The notes: generated from the sequence alone by a model not told the origin. A DNA stretch of 64,000 nucleotides from Eucommia ulmoides (GCA_016647705.1 CM028328.1:10122614-10186613); one strand, 5' to 3'. Counted from the stretch's first letter, positions 22,491 through 34,666 are shown. Translations and numbers: made by a program.

Positions 22491-25400
22491 GTCCAAAAAA
22501 TATGATTAGCATATCGTAAAAAAATGACATTTTACTGATTAATATAATGTAAAAATATTAATTTTACAACATCAAGAACTACGAAAAAAATCCATGTGTT
22601 TTGATATTAGTATTGAAAGTTACATATGAGAGGTATTTTAGTCAGAAAAAGACAAAATGAGTTAATGGTGCAAAAAAAAAAAAAAAGATAGGCTTGATCG
22701 GTAATTTCTTCTGCATTTTGGGAGTAGGTTGTGCATGCCCCTTAATTTTATTTACTTTTTAATTGTAGAGATTCAACAACTCATGAGTTGTTTCTTTCAA
22801 TTTTTTTGTTTTTTTTTATAGATACATGGATTTTTTTTTTCACAATACAATATGAGTCCCTAAAAATTACATGAAATAATACTCAACAGACATCATTATT
22901 TCGGATTTCATTACTAAGTTACTAATACATGAAATCTCAAGAAATATGACATAGTTCATAATTTATGTATTTTAATAGGGTGTCTTGATTCCAAATGTAT
23001 AATTACCTATAAAAGATAAATTTTTCTATTTCATAATATAATGTTTGATAATATCATTAACTCATCTCCTAAAACAAAATAAAATGACAATATTAATAAA
23101 AACTTTAAACCAATAAATGAAACACAAACAAAAATAACCCGAGCTTCATACATAAATCGAACCTAAAATTCATGCGGAAAAACAAATAAAAAAATGATGA
23201 CTAAATTTCTCACTTTTAGATTGACATGTCACCTTATGATCAGGCTCTTTTGGTTTGTTGTATTTCTTTCGAGATCCAATGATGATTGTTACATATTTTG
23301 GTATTTCAAGAGTATCTGGTGTAGGATTTTTGAATTTTAAAATTATTTTTAGATTTAAAAAATATTTATTTGTCTAATACATTTTCAATTCTATTTTTTC
23401 TACTTTTGAGATCAGTTTTTATGATTGATTTTAGTATTTAAAGAGTACCTGATGTGGAATTTTTGAAATTTAAAATTATTCTAAAATTTAAATATTTTTT
23501 ACTTATGTAATTTAGTTATTGTTTATATATTAATTACTTTATTTAATTGTTTGGTGAATTATTCATATAAGAATTTATTTAGTAGTAATTTCACTCAGAT
23601 TCAAGAACCATCAGCTTGTAAATTTTCTAGTTGTTATCTTTAACTCTTTATTATGTTTATCATTTTTAAACTCGTTTTCTATATGAAATTGGTTGCATAA
23701 AAAAAAAAATTAATTAAGCTTGTTAACACTTATATGAGAAAAAATATATAATTTTGTTTTTTTAAAAAAACTATTTTTAAAATAAAAAGTCTAATAATTG
23801 AATTATTAATATTTTTTTATTATTTATTGTTAAAAAAAAATGTTATTTAAATGGAAAATCTCACTATTTGAAATATAAAAAAACTTTTAAAATTCTTTGA
23901 ACTCATGATAGTAATAATAAATAACAATTAAATTCACTAAATTTATTATATTAATGATAAATATTTAAAATTTATTTAAACAAAATAAAATATTGAAAGA
24001 AAGAAAAATTAAGGAGAATTAAGAGAAAAAGTTTTGTCAACTCTCATTCATTCTCAAGTGTATTCTTCCAATTTTAGTTTCTTATATAGATTTATGTAAT
24101 ATACTTTTAATTCTATTTTTATATTACTTTTGGAATCAAATGATGGTTGTTATATTTTTTTTTAGTATTTAAAGAGTACTTGATATTGATTTTTTTTTTA
24201 TTTTAAAATTATTATAAGAATTAAATATTATTAATTTATGTAATACATTTTCAATTCTTTTTTTTTTTTATTACTTTTGAGATCAAACGATGAGTTTTAC
24301 AATTTTTTAGTATTCAAAGAGTATTTATTGCTAATTTTTTTAAATTTAAAATTATTCTAAGAATTAAGTATTTCTTATTTATGAATTTAGTTACTATATA
24401 TATATAAAATGTTTTATTTAATTATTTTTTAATTGTTTAATTATTTATTGTTATTTTCAAGTAGGCTTGGAAATTTTCTAATTGTTATTTTCCACTCTTT
24501 ATTTTGTTTGTCATTTTTAAACTAGTTTTGTATATAAAATTGGTTGCATAAAAAGGTAAACTTATTTTTTTCATTACTTCTGTCAACACTTGAGAAACAA
24601 ATAATATAAAAAGTTTAAAAAAATTAAATTAAAAAGTCTGGCACAGTTTTCTATTATTTATTTTAAAAAATATCTTTTATTAAAAAGAAAAATCTCATTA
24701 TTTCAAATATAAAAAAAAAATTCATTGATTTCACTATTTTAATAATAAATAATAATGAAGTTCACTCAAATCACTATATTAATAGTAAATATAATATTTA
24801 AAACTCATTTAAATAAAATATTAAAAAAATCAAGAAAAAAGATTTTGTAAGCTCTAAGTGTTCCAATTTTAGTTTCTTATATACATAATAGTTATTGACA
24901 TAGATAGATATATAATTAATGTGTCCCATCCTATTTGTTTTTCTTTTCTTTTCTTTTTTCGTTTGAAAACAACCCACCTAAAATTGAGTATTCAACTTTT
25001 TTTTTTTAAATTACACCAACACTCTCATATATAATATAATATTGTTATTGAACCATTTAATTATATTCTAACCTCAAAAGTTATCAAAATTATAAAATAA
25101 TATTTTTATTACCTCTATAGATTAACAAATATTCACTTACAACGTAAAGGTTCCATAAGAATAAAATAACCATCAAGAAAATAAAACATATTTTAAAAAA
25201 TATAATTTTTCCCTGCAAGGAAAAGAAGAACACTTCAAACACATCTTGGCCTGACCTTAAATATGTAAACAATTTTTGTAACATGCATTTCAACCATGAA
25301 TATGAATGAATAAGAAATCAACAACAACATGTCTGTCGATTCTATGTCCCTAGAAAGCAAGTTTAACGTATCCAAAATGAATATCGATACCATCATATCC

Positions 25401-25782
25401 AAAATGAGTATCGATGCCATCTTAGTAAAAACAAACTCTAAGCATTTAAAAGATCATAAGAGATGTTAACTTCATACATTTTCTCGATTTTCACGTCTAA
25501 GCACAGTTGTTATCTCTTGTAAAACTATTCTTAAAAGCCACATGCAACTATTCTAACTTACACCCCAATATTTATAATCAATTGAAGTCAATAATTATCT
25601 GGGTAGATAAAGGATATTGAAAACTTTGTGTACAAATTCCAGACTTATAACACAGCTCAACAAATATAAAAAAAAAAAATCAATAAAAATACAAAACCAC
25701 TTTGTTTAGTATTTTTATTCACAGAAAATTAAAAACAAAATGCAACTATTATAATTTAAAACCTAAATTGGAAACTCTCTGA
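22491..25782. other. AT-rich intergenic DNA, no gene seen
   Basis: It consists of the large AT-rich tandem duplication at about 23260-24860 plus unclassified AT-rich sequence. Short minus-strand frames at 25090-25420 are hydrophobic, AT-driven and unsupported. Confidence 0.5.
23260..24860 (+). repeat. ~850-bp tandem duplication of an AT-rich repeat
   Basis: Two adjacent diverged copies, about 23260-24045 and 24120-24860, share landmarks in the same order: a TTTTGAGATC block, AGTATTTAAAGAGTA, TTAAAATTATTCTAA, AAATTGGTTGCATAAAA (23684 and 24535) and AATTAAATTCACTAA. Each begins with two shorter ~140-bp sub-repeats. The second half also matches 5936-6310. The family is not recognised. Confidence 0.65.
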
Positions 25783-27102
25783 TCACTCCAAACTTAAAAT
25801 CTTACGCGGCGGTTCAGTCGAAGACTCTACTACCACCTTTTCCAACGGCAACTTGCTGTCGTAATAGTCATGGAGAATACCCCCTTCCTCCTCTGTGTAC
25901 CTGAACGACGGCATCATGGTGGGCTAGTAGTGGCGCGTGATGGTTTGGATGGCCCTACAACACTCCATCCCTAGATTACTCTCGCCGTTGAGGAAGAACA
26001 TAATAATCTCACGGTGCACGATTTAAGCTCCAACAGAGCGCCCTAGCTGTAATATCCCGATTTATATTTTTGAAAAATATTATTTAATATAATTTTAATA
26101 TTTTTTGAGACAGTTTTATAAATTTGTGGTATAAATATATATTTGATAATTTTTGGAGAGATAAGTGTAATTATTGGATTTAATATGAATTATTTTATAA
26201 TTATGGGATGTTAATGTAAAACAAAATTGTAATTATTATTTACCGGTGAAATCGATAATTATAATTGTCGCCGTCTCATTGTAAAATTTGTAATACCTTT
26301 AATTTGTAAAAATTATATTTATTACTTACTGTTGTAAAATTAACTCGATAAATCGATCTAGGTATATACTTTAGGGAACAATTGATTTAATCTGGGTCGC
26401 CACTAGGTTAATTATAATCAATTATGGTTATACACGTTTATGAGATATGGTAGTGGAGTGAACTAATGAAAGGAAAACGATTAATTAATCGTGCACTACT
26501 TTATACACAACTAGGCTTATTGATTAAAAATGATATTAATTTTTAGTATGCCAATACTGTATTATATTCTCATAATAAAGCTAATATCTTTATGCCAAAT
26601 TGTGTATAAAGATAATATCTTTAGGCTTATGTTAGGTTGTGATTGGTTTCAAGGATTTGGAGCCACATAACTGGTAATTTGGAATGACAGTGTTTATTTA
26701 AAATTTTAGGGACAAATTTCATTGAAATGTTTCAATAAATTATACTTGAATTTATAATTGTATTCCCATTATATTTGTATTTGAATTTATTATTTACAAT
26801 CGTAAAATCGATGCGATAATTTGATAAGTATAATTATCATCGTAATTGTAAAATTTATTAGATTTATACAAACTAAAATATTGGCTATTCGGTTTTAGCG
26901 TAAATTCTCTTTAAGGAGAAATCGCGTGGCGACCCTGGGAAATTGAGTCGTTACACCAGCAGTCGATGGAACCTCCGCCCTCCAATTAGAGCCTGACCAC
27001 TAGGTATCCATTGCGTATTAAGGCGGTGTTGCGGGCAACGATCGCATTGAAAATGGCACAGTAGAAGATTAGCGTCAGAGGAATCAACTTTAAAATAGCC
27101 AT
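25783..27102 (-). pseudogene. EC1-like (egg-cell-secreted, prolamin-like domain) pseudogene
   Basis: The minus strand encodes a relic of the EGG CELL 1 family, small cysteine-rich proteins secreted by the egg cell to trigger gamete fusion. From an ATG at 27102 there is a clear signal peptide (MAILKLIPLTLIFYCAIFNA), a short spacer, then LEGGGSIDCW. A 908-bp solo LTR (26048-26955) interrupts the gene directly after this Trp codon. Beyond it come EIIMFFLNGESNLGMECCRA, ITRH, PTMMPSF and EEEGGILHDYYD, in the family order, ending at a TGA (25783-25785). Defects besides the insertion are stops before LEGGG, before IVHREI and before PTMM, a one-base frame shift after the insertion, and loss of the conserved Cys before Trp-Pro. 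It is not functional. The family call rests on the FFLNGE...CCRAI and EEG.IL..Y patterns. Confidence 0.85.
26048..26955. mobile_element. Solo LTR, family B long copy (908 bp)
   Basis: It runs TGTAATATCCCGATT...GAGTCGTTACA with flanking 5-mers CTAGC (26043-26047) and CCAGC (26956-26960), matching at four of five bases. It is inserted in the EC1-like pseudogene. Its ends and several internal blocks match, in reverse orientation, the 310-bp copy at 31677-31986. Transcriptional orientation could not be set. Confidence 0.8.
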
Positions 27103-28484
27103 TGAATAATTTCAAAGAGATTTTTTGTAGTAGAAAAAAAATATATATTAAAGTTGGTGGTTCTTTGGTGAGGTTGAGCAGGGCATTATATAGAGGGTAA
27201 ATTACACTTTCTACCCCGAGGGAGGAGGACTCTATGAGACAATAAACTGATAAATTCATTCCAAAGGCCACAAAAGTTAATTAGTAATTAATTAGTTAAT
27301 TAGTTGATTAACATTAACTAATAATAATAAGTATTTTTAACATTTTATGCGCCTAAAGTTTACCATTATCTCACATAGTTCCACATAGTTTTACTTTGAA
27401 TATATAACACCCTAAAGTTTCCTCATCGTCCCATTGTAATCCAAATTATTATTCCTGTGGTAATTTCAACTGACAAACAATCACTTGTGTGTGCGCACAC
27501 GTACGTGCAAAATATTCACTGGGGAAAGAGAAAACTAAGGTTCAAAACGTTCATAAAACTCCCTTAAAATAGCAAGGTACATGGCACACGACTACTTGAT
27601 GTCCATAGTCGTAACGTGGTTAATGATTTGGACTGATGTAGAAAGATTTCAAAAATTATGTGTTCAAAAATTGAAACTATAGGGGTGAACGTGAGATAAT
27701 TGTCAAACTTCAAGGTGTAAAGTGTAAAAAAATCAAATAATAATGAGATCGAACGTGGATTGGGTCTTTATGTAGGGTTTTAAATGCAAATAATGAAGCG
27801 ATGAAGAGTTTGCCTCCATAGAAATTGGCTGGCTTTGCAATTGATATTAGGGTAACTTGCCTTTTACCCCATTCTACTTTTATTTTATTTTATTTCGTCC
27901 TCTATACGTTAAAACTCTACACTCACACCCTTCTACTTATAACAATATAAAAATTATTATTTTTTTAACTTAAAGAAATATAATAAATGACCTAGATTTT
28001 ACATGAAACAAAATTGTTATTTATTTTAATTTCAATTTTAAATATAAGAACTCACCAAAATGCCTGAAAGAAGTATTCTCCAATCTAATTACTTTATTGT
28101 ATCTAATTTATTTTTGCTTGAAAATATTTTTCAATCACAGTTATTTTTTAAGTAATTTAAAATGTGCACCATTGATATTAATCATATATTTGTGCATTAA
28201 TTAGGAAAAAAAATATAACTAAAACAAAAAAAAAAAAGGGGAGGGGGGAGAAATTGAATAGGGCACTATTCAATTAATTAGAATATTAGTTAATTAGGGG
28301 AAAAAATAAATATAACTAAAACAAATAGGGCATTATTTAATTAATTAGAATATTAGTGGGGTTTGAAACAATCTTAACCGTTGATTTTGTTAGAGTGAAG
28401 ATATGAGAAGAAATGACAATATTCATTTGTGGTTTAGTCATAGAGCTTGTCTTCCAATTTTAGGTATTACATATAGATTCTGTA
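27103..28484. other. Intergenic DNA, no gene seen
   Basis: It holds a possible small Mutator-type non-autonomous element (weak inverted ends GTAAATTACACTTTCTACCC near 27200 and ACTTTACACC-type near 27730) and a two-copy ~88-bp direct repeat at about 28196-28360 (AATATAACTAAAACAAA...AATTAGAATATTAGT). The 5' LTR of the copia element should end at 28484, but its start was not found. Confidence 0.4.
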
Positions 28485-28496
28485 TGGTATCAGAGC
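28485..28496 (+). other. Copia primer-binding site (initiator tRNA-Met)
   Basis: TGGTATCAGAGC is the standard plant Ty1/copia primer-binding site, complementary to initiator methionine tRNA. It marks the end of a 5' LTR and the + orientation of the copia element whose gag and pol follow. Confidence 0.9.
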
Positions 28497-28611
28497 TTTG
28501 ATTGTCTTGAATGAATTTCTTCTTCACTTATTTTCTCTATCTTCAAAATGTATACTCTTTCCTTTCCTCAATCAAATTCTACTCACCACCAAAAAAAAAT
28601 TCTCAAACAAC

Positions 28612-28790
28612 AGGTCAATTCAGAGATCTCCTAGTCAACAACACAAAGTTATTTGTCAATTGTGTGATAAAATAGGGCATACCGCCAAGGTTTGTCGCTC
28701 AAAATCAAAACCAACCCACCAACAATCATTGTCGCAGGCTAACATGATCTCTAGCACTGATGGCACCTCGAATGGCAATTGGGTACTTGA
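28612..28790 (+). pseudogene. Copia gag C-terminus with CCHC zinc knuckle
   Basis: The frame gives CQLCDKIGHTAKVC, a CX2CX4HX4C retroviral-type zinc knuckle that binds the element RNA. It then runs into NWVLD, the lead-in to the aspartic protease motif DSGATHH. The D of that motif falls at the insertion point of the LTR element; the motif resumes at 34671. Most of gag upstream is missing, because only about 115 bp separate the primer-binding site from the knuckle segment. Confidence 0.8.
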
Positions 28791-29359
28791 TCGCTTAAAT
28801 TTAATTCTCAATTTAAGCACCAATTATTGTAATATAGTGCTTAAGGTCAAGGTCGATCCACATGGATTGGACTGTAACTATTAATTTTATATTTTATTTT
28901 TCGTGAGAAGAATAAATAATAATTGTTTGGTTTTGAATTTTAATAATAACAAAAAATTAATTACTTGCGATAAAATCTATATTAAAAGGCTTGGGTTAGG
29001 GACATATGTAAATTCATCCATCTACCCTGTAAATTTCATTATTATTATTTTTGTTCAGTGTGTAATTAGGTAACACTAACTAAAGTTAATATTACTGCGT
29101 AAGATAAATCGACCACTTAATTGGAATAAACTAGCTTCACAATTCAATTCATACGTTAACTAATCTAAATGAATTAATCGCTTAATATAATTTATCCAAT
29201 TAAGTCGTATCAACACCACTAAAATTGATTGTAAAAATTGTTAGCTCTAAATCACAAGTATTAGATTTAACATTGCAGATATGAATAAGTTCATATCTAA
29301 ATTTCTATAAGATTAGTTAGACAAAAATTCATTCAGACAAAAGTTTAAGATAAGTTTAA

Positions 29360-30572
29360 GGTTGCGTTTGGGTAAGGGATTTGATAAATCCAAGAGATTT
29401 GTGAAATAAAGGGATTTCAAAATCCTGGATTTTGAAATCCCTTCATTTCACAAATCTCTTATTTGGATAATTGTTTGAACTGAAATATTTGAATGAGGAA
29501 TTTGATGTTTGATTCTATTTTTTTATCAAGAACAAATCAAAACCAAGAACAAATCTAAGAACCAAGAACAAAACCAAGAATAGGAAATCAAAATCCAAGA
29601 ACCAATAACAAGAACAGGAAATCGAATTTCGTTATGCAGAATCGTAAGAGAATCAAAGAACCCACTTGGGAACGATTATTCATTGCAGCCACAACCAGAA
29701 GGAGGAGGAGGAGTTGGGTTTGTTGATGAAACTCACATGCTTTTTCACAATGGAGGTTTGAGTCCCCTAATTTCCATTTACATTTCTCAATTACTACTTC
29801 CGACAATTAAGTATAGGTATGAATTGATTGAATTGTTGACAGTGGGGAGTAGCAATTCGAGAAAGAGAAGAAGATAACTTACAAGCGATGGAGGAAGCAT
29901 CGACAATCGATTAGTCTCCATGGAACTTCAGCCTCATCATTTCATCGAAGAAATCCAGTCCGTTCGTCGTTTAAGTAAAAACCCATTTGGAACCCTTAAT
30001 TGGAACTCTAAATTGAGAACCTTAAAATTGGAACCCTAAATTAAGATAAAGACAAACCACAAACCATCAATTAGAACCCTAATCGCCGCCGCCGACGAAC
30101 CACGAACCACCGACGACGACGAAGACAAAGCTGAAGACGATGAACGAAGAAGACGAAGCTAAAGATGACGAACAAGAAGACGAAGTTGAAGACCACGAAC
30201 GAAGCTGAAGACGACGGATGACGAATGAAGAGAAGAAGAAGACAACGACAAAGATAGACGAAGAAGATGGCGAAGACGAAGACGAATGAAGAAGACGACG
30301 ACACTGCGACGATTTTCAAAGGAAGAAGCAACGAAGATGAAGGACCGACGATTTTCGAAGGACAAATCTCGTGACAAAGGTAAAGAAAAGGAATGAAGGA
30401 TTTGTCAAATGATTCATGTTTTAAAAGGATTTGCAAATCCTTCATTTGAGGTTTCAAGAGATTTTACAAATCCACTCCTTCAACATCCAAACAAAGTATT
30501 TGCTAAAAAGGGATTTTGAAATTCCTCCCCTAAATAAAATCCCTCCTACAATTCCCTTACTCAAACACAACC
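29360..30572. mobile_element. Non-autonomous PIF/Harbinger-type element
   Basis: The terminal inverted repeats are GGTTGCGTTTGGGTAAGGG and its near-complement CCCTTACTCAAACACAACC, with the 3-bp duplication TAA on both sides (29357-29359 and 30573-30575), as expected for PIF/Harbinger. It is 1213 bp and has extended subterminal inverted sequence (AAATCCCTT blocks). No transposase is visible. The central GAAGACGAA-type repeat (about 30085-30345) yields open frames in several phases that are low-complexity only. Confidence 0.8.
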
Positions 30573-30956
30573 TAAAAGTACAAGCATCATTTTACAATCT
30601 TACACACATAAGAACAAAGTATAATTGAACAAGAATAAAATTTACATGGATAAATTGGAGAAAGTACACAGCTCTAACCCGATTGACGAACTTAGTCGAT
30701 CATGGAGGTTTGCTCTTCCACACAAATCTTCATTTGCTCCATTGATGAACCCTCCAAGCCAAATTCAACAATCAAAAAATATAGAAATTAGTAGACGAGG
30801 AGGAGAGAGAAAGGCCATTGCCTAACTACTATCCGAAACCTGAAAAAAAAAAAATGGACACCAAAAGAATAATGCCTCATCATGCCACTGTTCAAAGAAA
30901 TAAAAAAAAGAATTCAAACTAATGCTCACATCTCCCTTATTTTTTTACTCCTTTGA

Positions 30957-30981
30957 CCCCCCCCCCCCCCCCCCCCCCCCC
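30957..30981 (+). repeat. 25-base poly-C run
   Basis: An uninterrupted run of 25 cytosines within the left LTR of the 28788 element. The matching place in the right LTR (near 34205) reads TTTGACCCCTCAACCC, so the run expanded after insertion, or is an assembly error. Confidence 0.9.
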
Positions 30982-31393
30982 AAATGAATGGACTTAATTT
31001 CCCATTAACATCATTTGTAATGGTTCCCAAAATTGGGAACCATTACAACAGCAAGAGTAGACCAAGCGTGAGCTTGGTCTATTGTTCAGGACGTGCGTAA
31101 GAGCAGACCAAGCGTTGGCCCAATGTTGGGGCCGAAAATGGCCTGGGTCAACGCCCAGGCCTTATCTGTAGGAACATAGGCGGGGTTTGGGTCACGGTTT
31201 GCAAGCCTTGATCTCTTCCCTCCATTTTCAATCCATTTCGACTTCATTTTGCTTTGAAATGTGGCGTTTTTGCTCCAATTCTTCAAATCTATGAAATCAA
31301 ATTAAACAAATCAATTATACTAATTTAATTAATTTAAAAGATTAACAAAAGTTAGATTAACGGTATTAAATCACATCAAATATGACGCGATCA

Positions 31394-32488
31394 CATCGCC
31401 AAACCTAAATTTTGCTAGTTCTCGAACAAAACTGAAATCTAACAAAATTTGAAAAACCACTTTCGTAGGAAACACAAATGCATTTAGCGTATGTAATAAG
31501 TCTTTAAACCCCTAAGCAATCCGTAGTGGACGAGTTTTAGTTCCGTGAGGGTTTATAGTGATCTTACTCACAAATATCCCAAGTTCCTTATTGTGAATTT
31601 TATTTCTCACAAAAGATTTGTCAATCATGTCTGATGTTGACATATTCAGTCGAGATCATACAAGAGTTACTAAAATTGTAATGGCCCGATTTTCCAGGGT
31701 TGCCACTCGGCTTCTCTTATAGAGAATTCTACCCCATATTTTACCATTTATAAATAAATTAGTATTACTAAAAATTTAGGCCACACAAACGGTTTCCTTA
31801 ACTATTAAAGATTTAAAAATTATATTTAACACCCCATAATTATAAAGTAATTCATGTTAGACCCAATAATCACACTTATCCCCCCAAAAATTATCAAATA
31901 TTTATTTATATCATAAATTTGCAAAATAATCCCAAACATATTAAACTTATACAAATTTTCAAAATATAAATTTTCAGGGTATTACAAAAATAGTCATTAA
32001 TCTTATAGTACATTATTTTTATCAATTTATTTTTTTACTCAAAGCATACATGCAACTCTCATTTATAATGAATTTAACACAAGTAACTAGTCAACTAGTT
32101 TTCAACAATTGAACAATCTATTCCCTGAAATAAAATTATGTTTGTCTATTTTTATTTTTTTTTATATATAAACACATATTTTTCTTTAAATAAGTGACTT
32201 TTGCAATGCCAACCTCACTGGGTTTTCTAAGGTGTCCGTGTAGTGAGTATTGGGCCAATGATTCCAATACAGTTGGGTCGGGCATTAGGTGTTAAGGCAC
32301 CCTTCAGACTTAATAACTCGAACATCTTAGGGTTCAAGGTTAACGAGTTACTTATTATCTTAACAAATCGCTTCCGCCTTTTGACGCGAACACTTAAAGC
32401 TTACTGAGGCAAGAGGCCTCGTTACTCAGCGATTCATCACTCAAACATAAAATCATTATTATTAACAAAAAAAAAATCTCTCTTTTTT

Positions 32489-32528
<40 letters not shown>

Positions 32529-33093
32529 TTATTTTTTTTAATTCCAAGGTTAAATTGTTCTTATGTCAAAACTTAGTAAACCAGCTCACGCACTAAATTT
32601 AAAATAAAAGAAAATTATCATGCATGTAAGGGTTGAAACATGAAATATTTTAAAAATCAATGCTATGCTCCAATAACTATTCAACAAACTCAAGTTTGTA
32701 CCCCGATAGACATGTTATCAACTGATAGACTTATAAAATTAAGTGCGTAATAAAATCTCAGAAGGAATACATGCATTAACCCCCCCTCTCCCCAAAACAT
32801 AGTTCTAAAATTTTCCTCAATGTAATGAACAATAAGACGGTAAGTAAAAAAGCAGGACAACATGATGTAAATAGCAGTTTGGACTTGATGTAAATATTCT
32901 TTGAATCGCGTCCAACCTGTAACGTGTGCATATATGAAAACAGAAAGATCAAGCAACATATGAATGTTCATTAGTTTCATATTAACACATTATTTATTTA
33001 TTGTTTTATTATTTTATTATTTGTTATCATTGGTAATAATAATAAGTTTTTTTTCAATATTCTTAACATATACATATTATTATTATGTTTTAA

Positions 33094-33156
<63 letters not shown>

Positions 33157-33285
33157 TATATTGAAGTTTTTGTTTTAAATAATATTATTATTTATTTATT
33201 TATTCTTTTTAGAGGTTGTATCAAAATAAAACCTTGCATTAAACGATTCATTTGACACATGGGTTATTAATTAGAGAAAATTTAA
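31394..33285. other. Interior of the 28788 element, non-coding
   Basis: Apart from the nested 310-bp LTR, this stretch holds AT-rich sequence and TA microsatellites at 32492-32524 and 33097-33148. No conserved frame was seen. Confidence 0.5.
31677..31986. mobile_element. Solo LTR, family B short copy (310 bp)
   Basis: It runs TGTAATGGCCCGATTTTCC...TTTTCAGGGTATTACA with the perfect 5-bp duplication AAAAT (31672-31676 and 31987-31991). Its reverse complement matches both ends and internal blocks of the 908-bp copy at 26048-26955. Confidence 0.85.
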
Positions 33286-34130
33286 CTAATCATGAAAATA
33301 AGACAAATGGGAGTCGCAATAAAAGAAATAAAAGTAACAAAAATTATAAGAAAAAACAATAAGATTGAAAATAAAGTAAAGTGAGGCAAGAGTTACGATT
33401 GGTCGGTTTAGGTTAAGGGTAGGTGGTGGAAGAATTAGCGTACTCTGGGCTTGGCGGATCCATTTGTTGACATTGTTAGGAAACATGTGACGCACAAACT
33501 TTTGTAAGAGATGTCGTTGGAATCACATTTTGGTTCGTAAAGTGCCCATCTAGTCGAAAGAATTGATGTTGTTATACACGGGGGCTTGTGGTAGAAAGCG
33601 TGTTATGAACTCGAAATGCTGTGTCCATTCTCTTGTCCCGAAGGTTAGCTTAGGAGTAAGATCGATCGATTCATTTAGTGCAAACAGAAAATCGTCAGTG
33701 GCCAAGATTTGAGTGACAAATTACGGGTAACGAAAGTGTGGATATACATTTTTGGAATTATGGGCTTGCGCCATATCCTTTGAATGTAGGATCCCATTGA
33801 ATATGACTTCGGCGATTGAGAAGTATTGGTATTCAGAGGCGACGACTAAACATTGGATCATTGTATCGGAACTTTGGGCATCATTGCCAGATGGTAGCAA
33901 GTTGTAGTGGAAAATAATGTTGAGAACCTAAACCCATGCTGGGAGGAGAGTTCGCTCTGTTTCCAAGCCTTCTTCTTCTATGAGTCATTTTGTTAATCAT
34001 ATGGTTGGTAATTTTGGATGAATCCGGTGCATGGAGCCCAAAATAATCATCGTATTTGATATGGAGTTTCAATGCCCACGCAATTCCTTTAACGGAGATA
34101 TAGATTCATTGCCCGTCAATCTCTGCCCCA
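33286..34130 (-). pseudogene. Unidentified transposon-type coding relic
   Basis: The minus strand has a long broken frame with protein-like composition, including VVASEYQYFSIAEVIFNGIL, HFRYP, LATDDFLFALNESIDLTPKL and RHMFPNNVNKWIRQAQS, interrupted by stops near 33740 and 33560. Base use is richer than the AT-rich flanks. Its place inside an LTR element, next to the truncated right LTR, suggests an element-encoded accessory protein or a captured gene. I do not recognise the family. Confidence 0.4.
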
Positions 34131-34139
34131 CCAAGCCAG

Positions 34140-34666
34140 TATCCGAAGGAATAAAAAAGAATTCAAATTAATGCTCACATCTCCCTTTCTTTTTTTACCC
34201 CTTTGACCCCTCAACCCAATAAATGGGCTTAATTGTCCATTAACATCCTTTGTAACGGTTCCCAATTTGGGAACCGTTATAACAGCAAAAGCAGACCAAG
34301 CGTTAGCTTGGTGTGTTATCCTGGGCGTGTGCGCCACACGTGTATGCCTGGATAAGACACTGGGCCATTGGCCCAGTGTCAGGGCTGAACATGGCTTGGG
34401 CCAGTGGCCCAGATCAGTAGGGTCTGGGCCAGCGACCCATACCTTATCGGTTGGAAAACAGGTAAGGTTCGGATCACGGTTCGCGGGTCTTAATCTTTTT
34501 CCTCCGTTTTTAATCATTTTCGACTCCATTTTGCTTTGAAATGTGGTGTTTTTGCTCCAATTCTTCAACTCTACGAATCGGAATTAAACCAATCAATTAT
34601 ACTAATTTAAAATATTAACAAAACTTAGATTAACGGTATTAAATCGCATCAAATGTGATGCGATCA
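34140..34666. repeat. Truncated right LTR of the 28788 element
   Basis: It matches about 30895-31393 in direct orientation (AAAGAATTCAAA, AATGCTCACATCTCCCTT, GAAATGTGGTGTTTTTGCTC, TAGATTAACGGTATTAAATC) and ends GCGATCA. The first ~0.85 kb of the LTR is missing on this side. Frames across it, such as 34116-34568, differ between the two copies and are not called. Confidence 0.75.

Larger units (their letters stand above)
28788..34666. mobile_element. LTR retrotransposon inserted in the copia protease region
   Basis: Its ends are inverted, TGATCGC (28788) and GCGATCA (34660-34666), and the flanks GTACT (28783-28787) and ATACT (34667-34671) match at four of five bases. Removing it rejoins WVLD to DSGATHH in the copia frame. 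The left LTR (28788-31393) contains a Harbinger-type element; without it the LTR is about 1.39 kb. Only the last ~530 bp of the right LTR remain (about 34140-34666). The interior holds a 310-bp solo LTR, microsatellites and an unidentified minus-strand coding relic. The superfamily is uncertain because no pol was found. Confidence 0.75.

Noticed and set aside
30071-30457. 128-codon minus-strand frame and overlapping frames in the Harbinger-type element
   Set aside because: They arise from a GAAGAC-type repeat that is open in several phases; the product is low-complexity.
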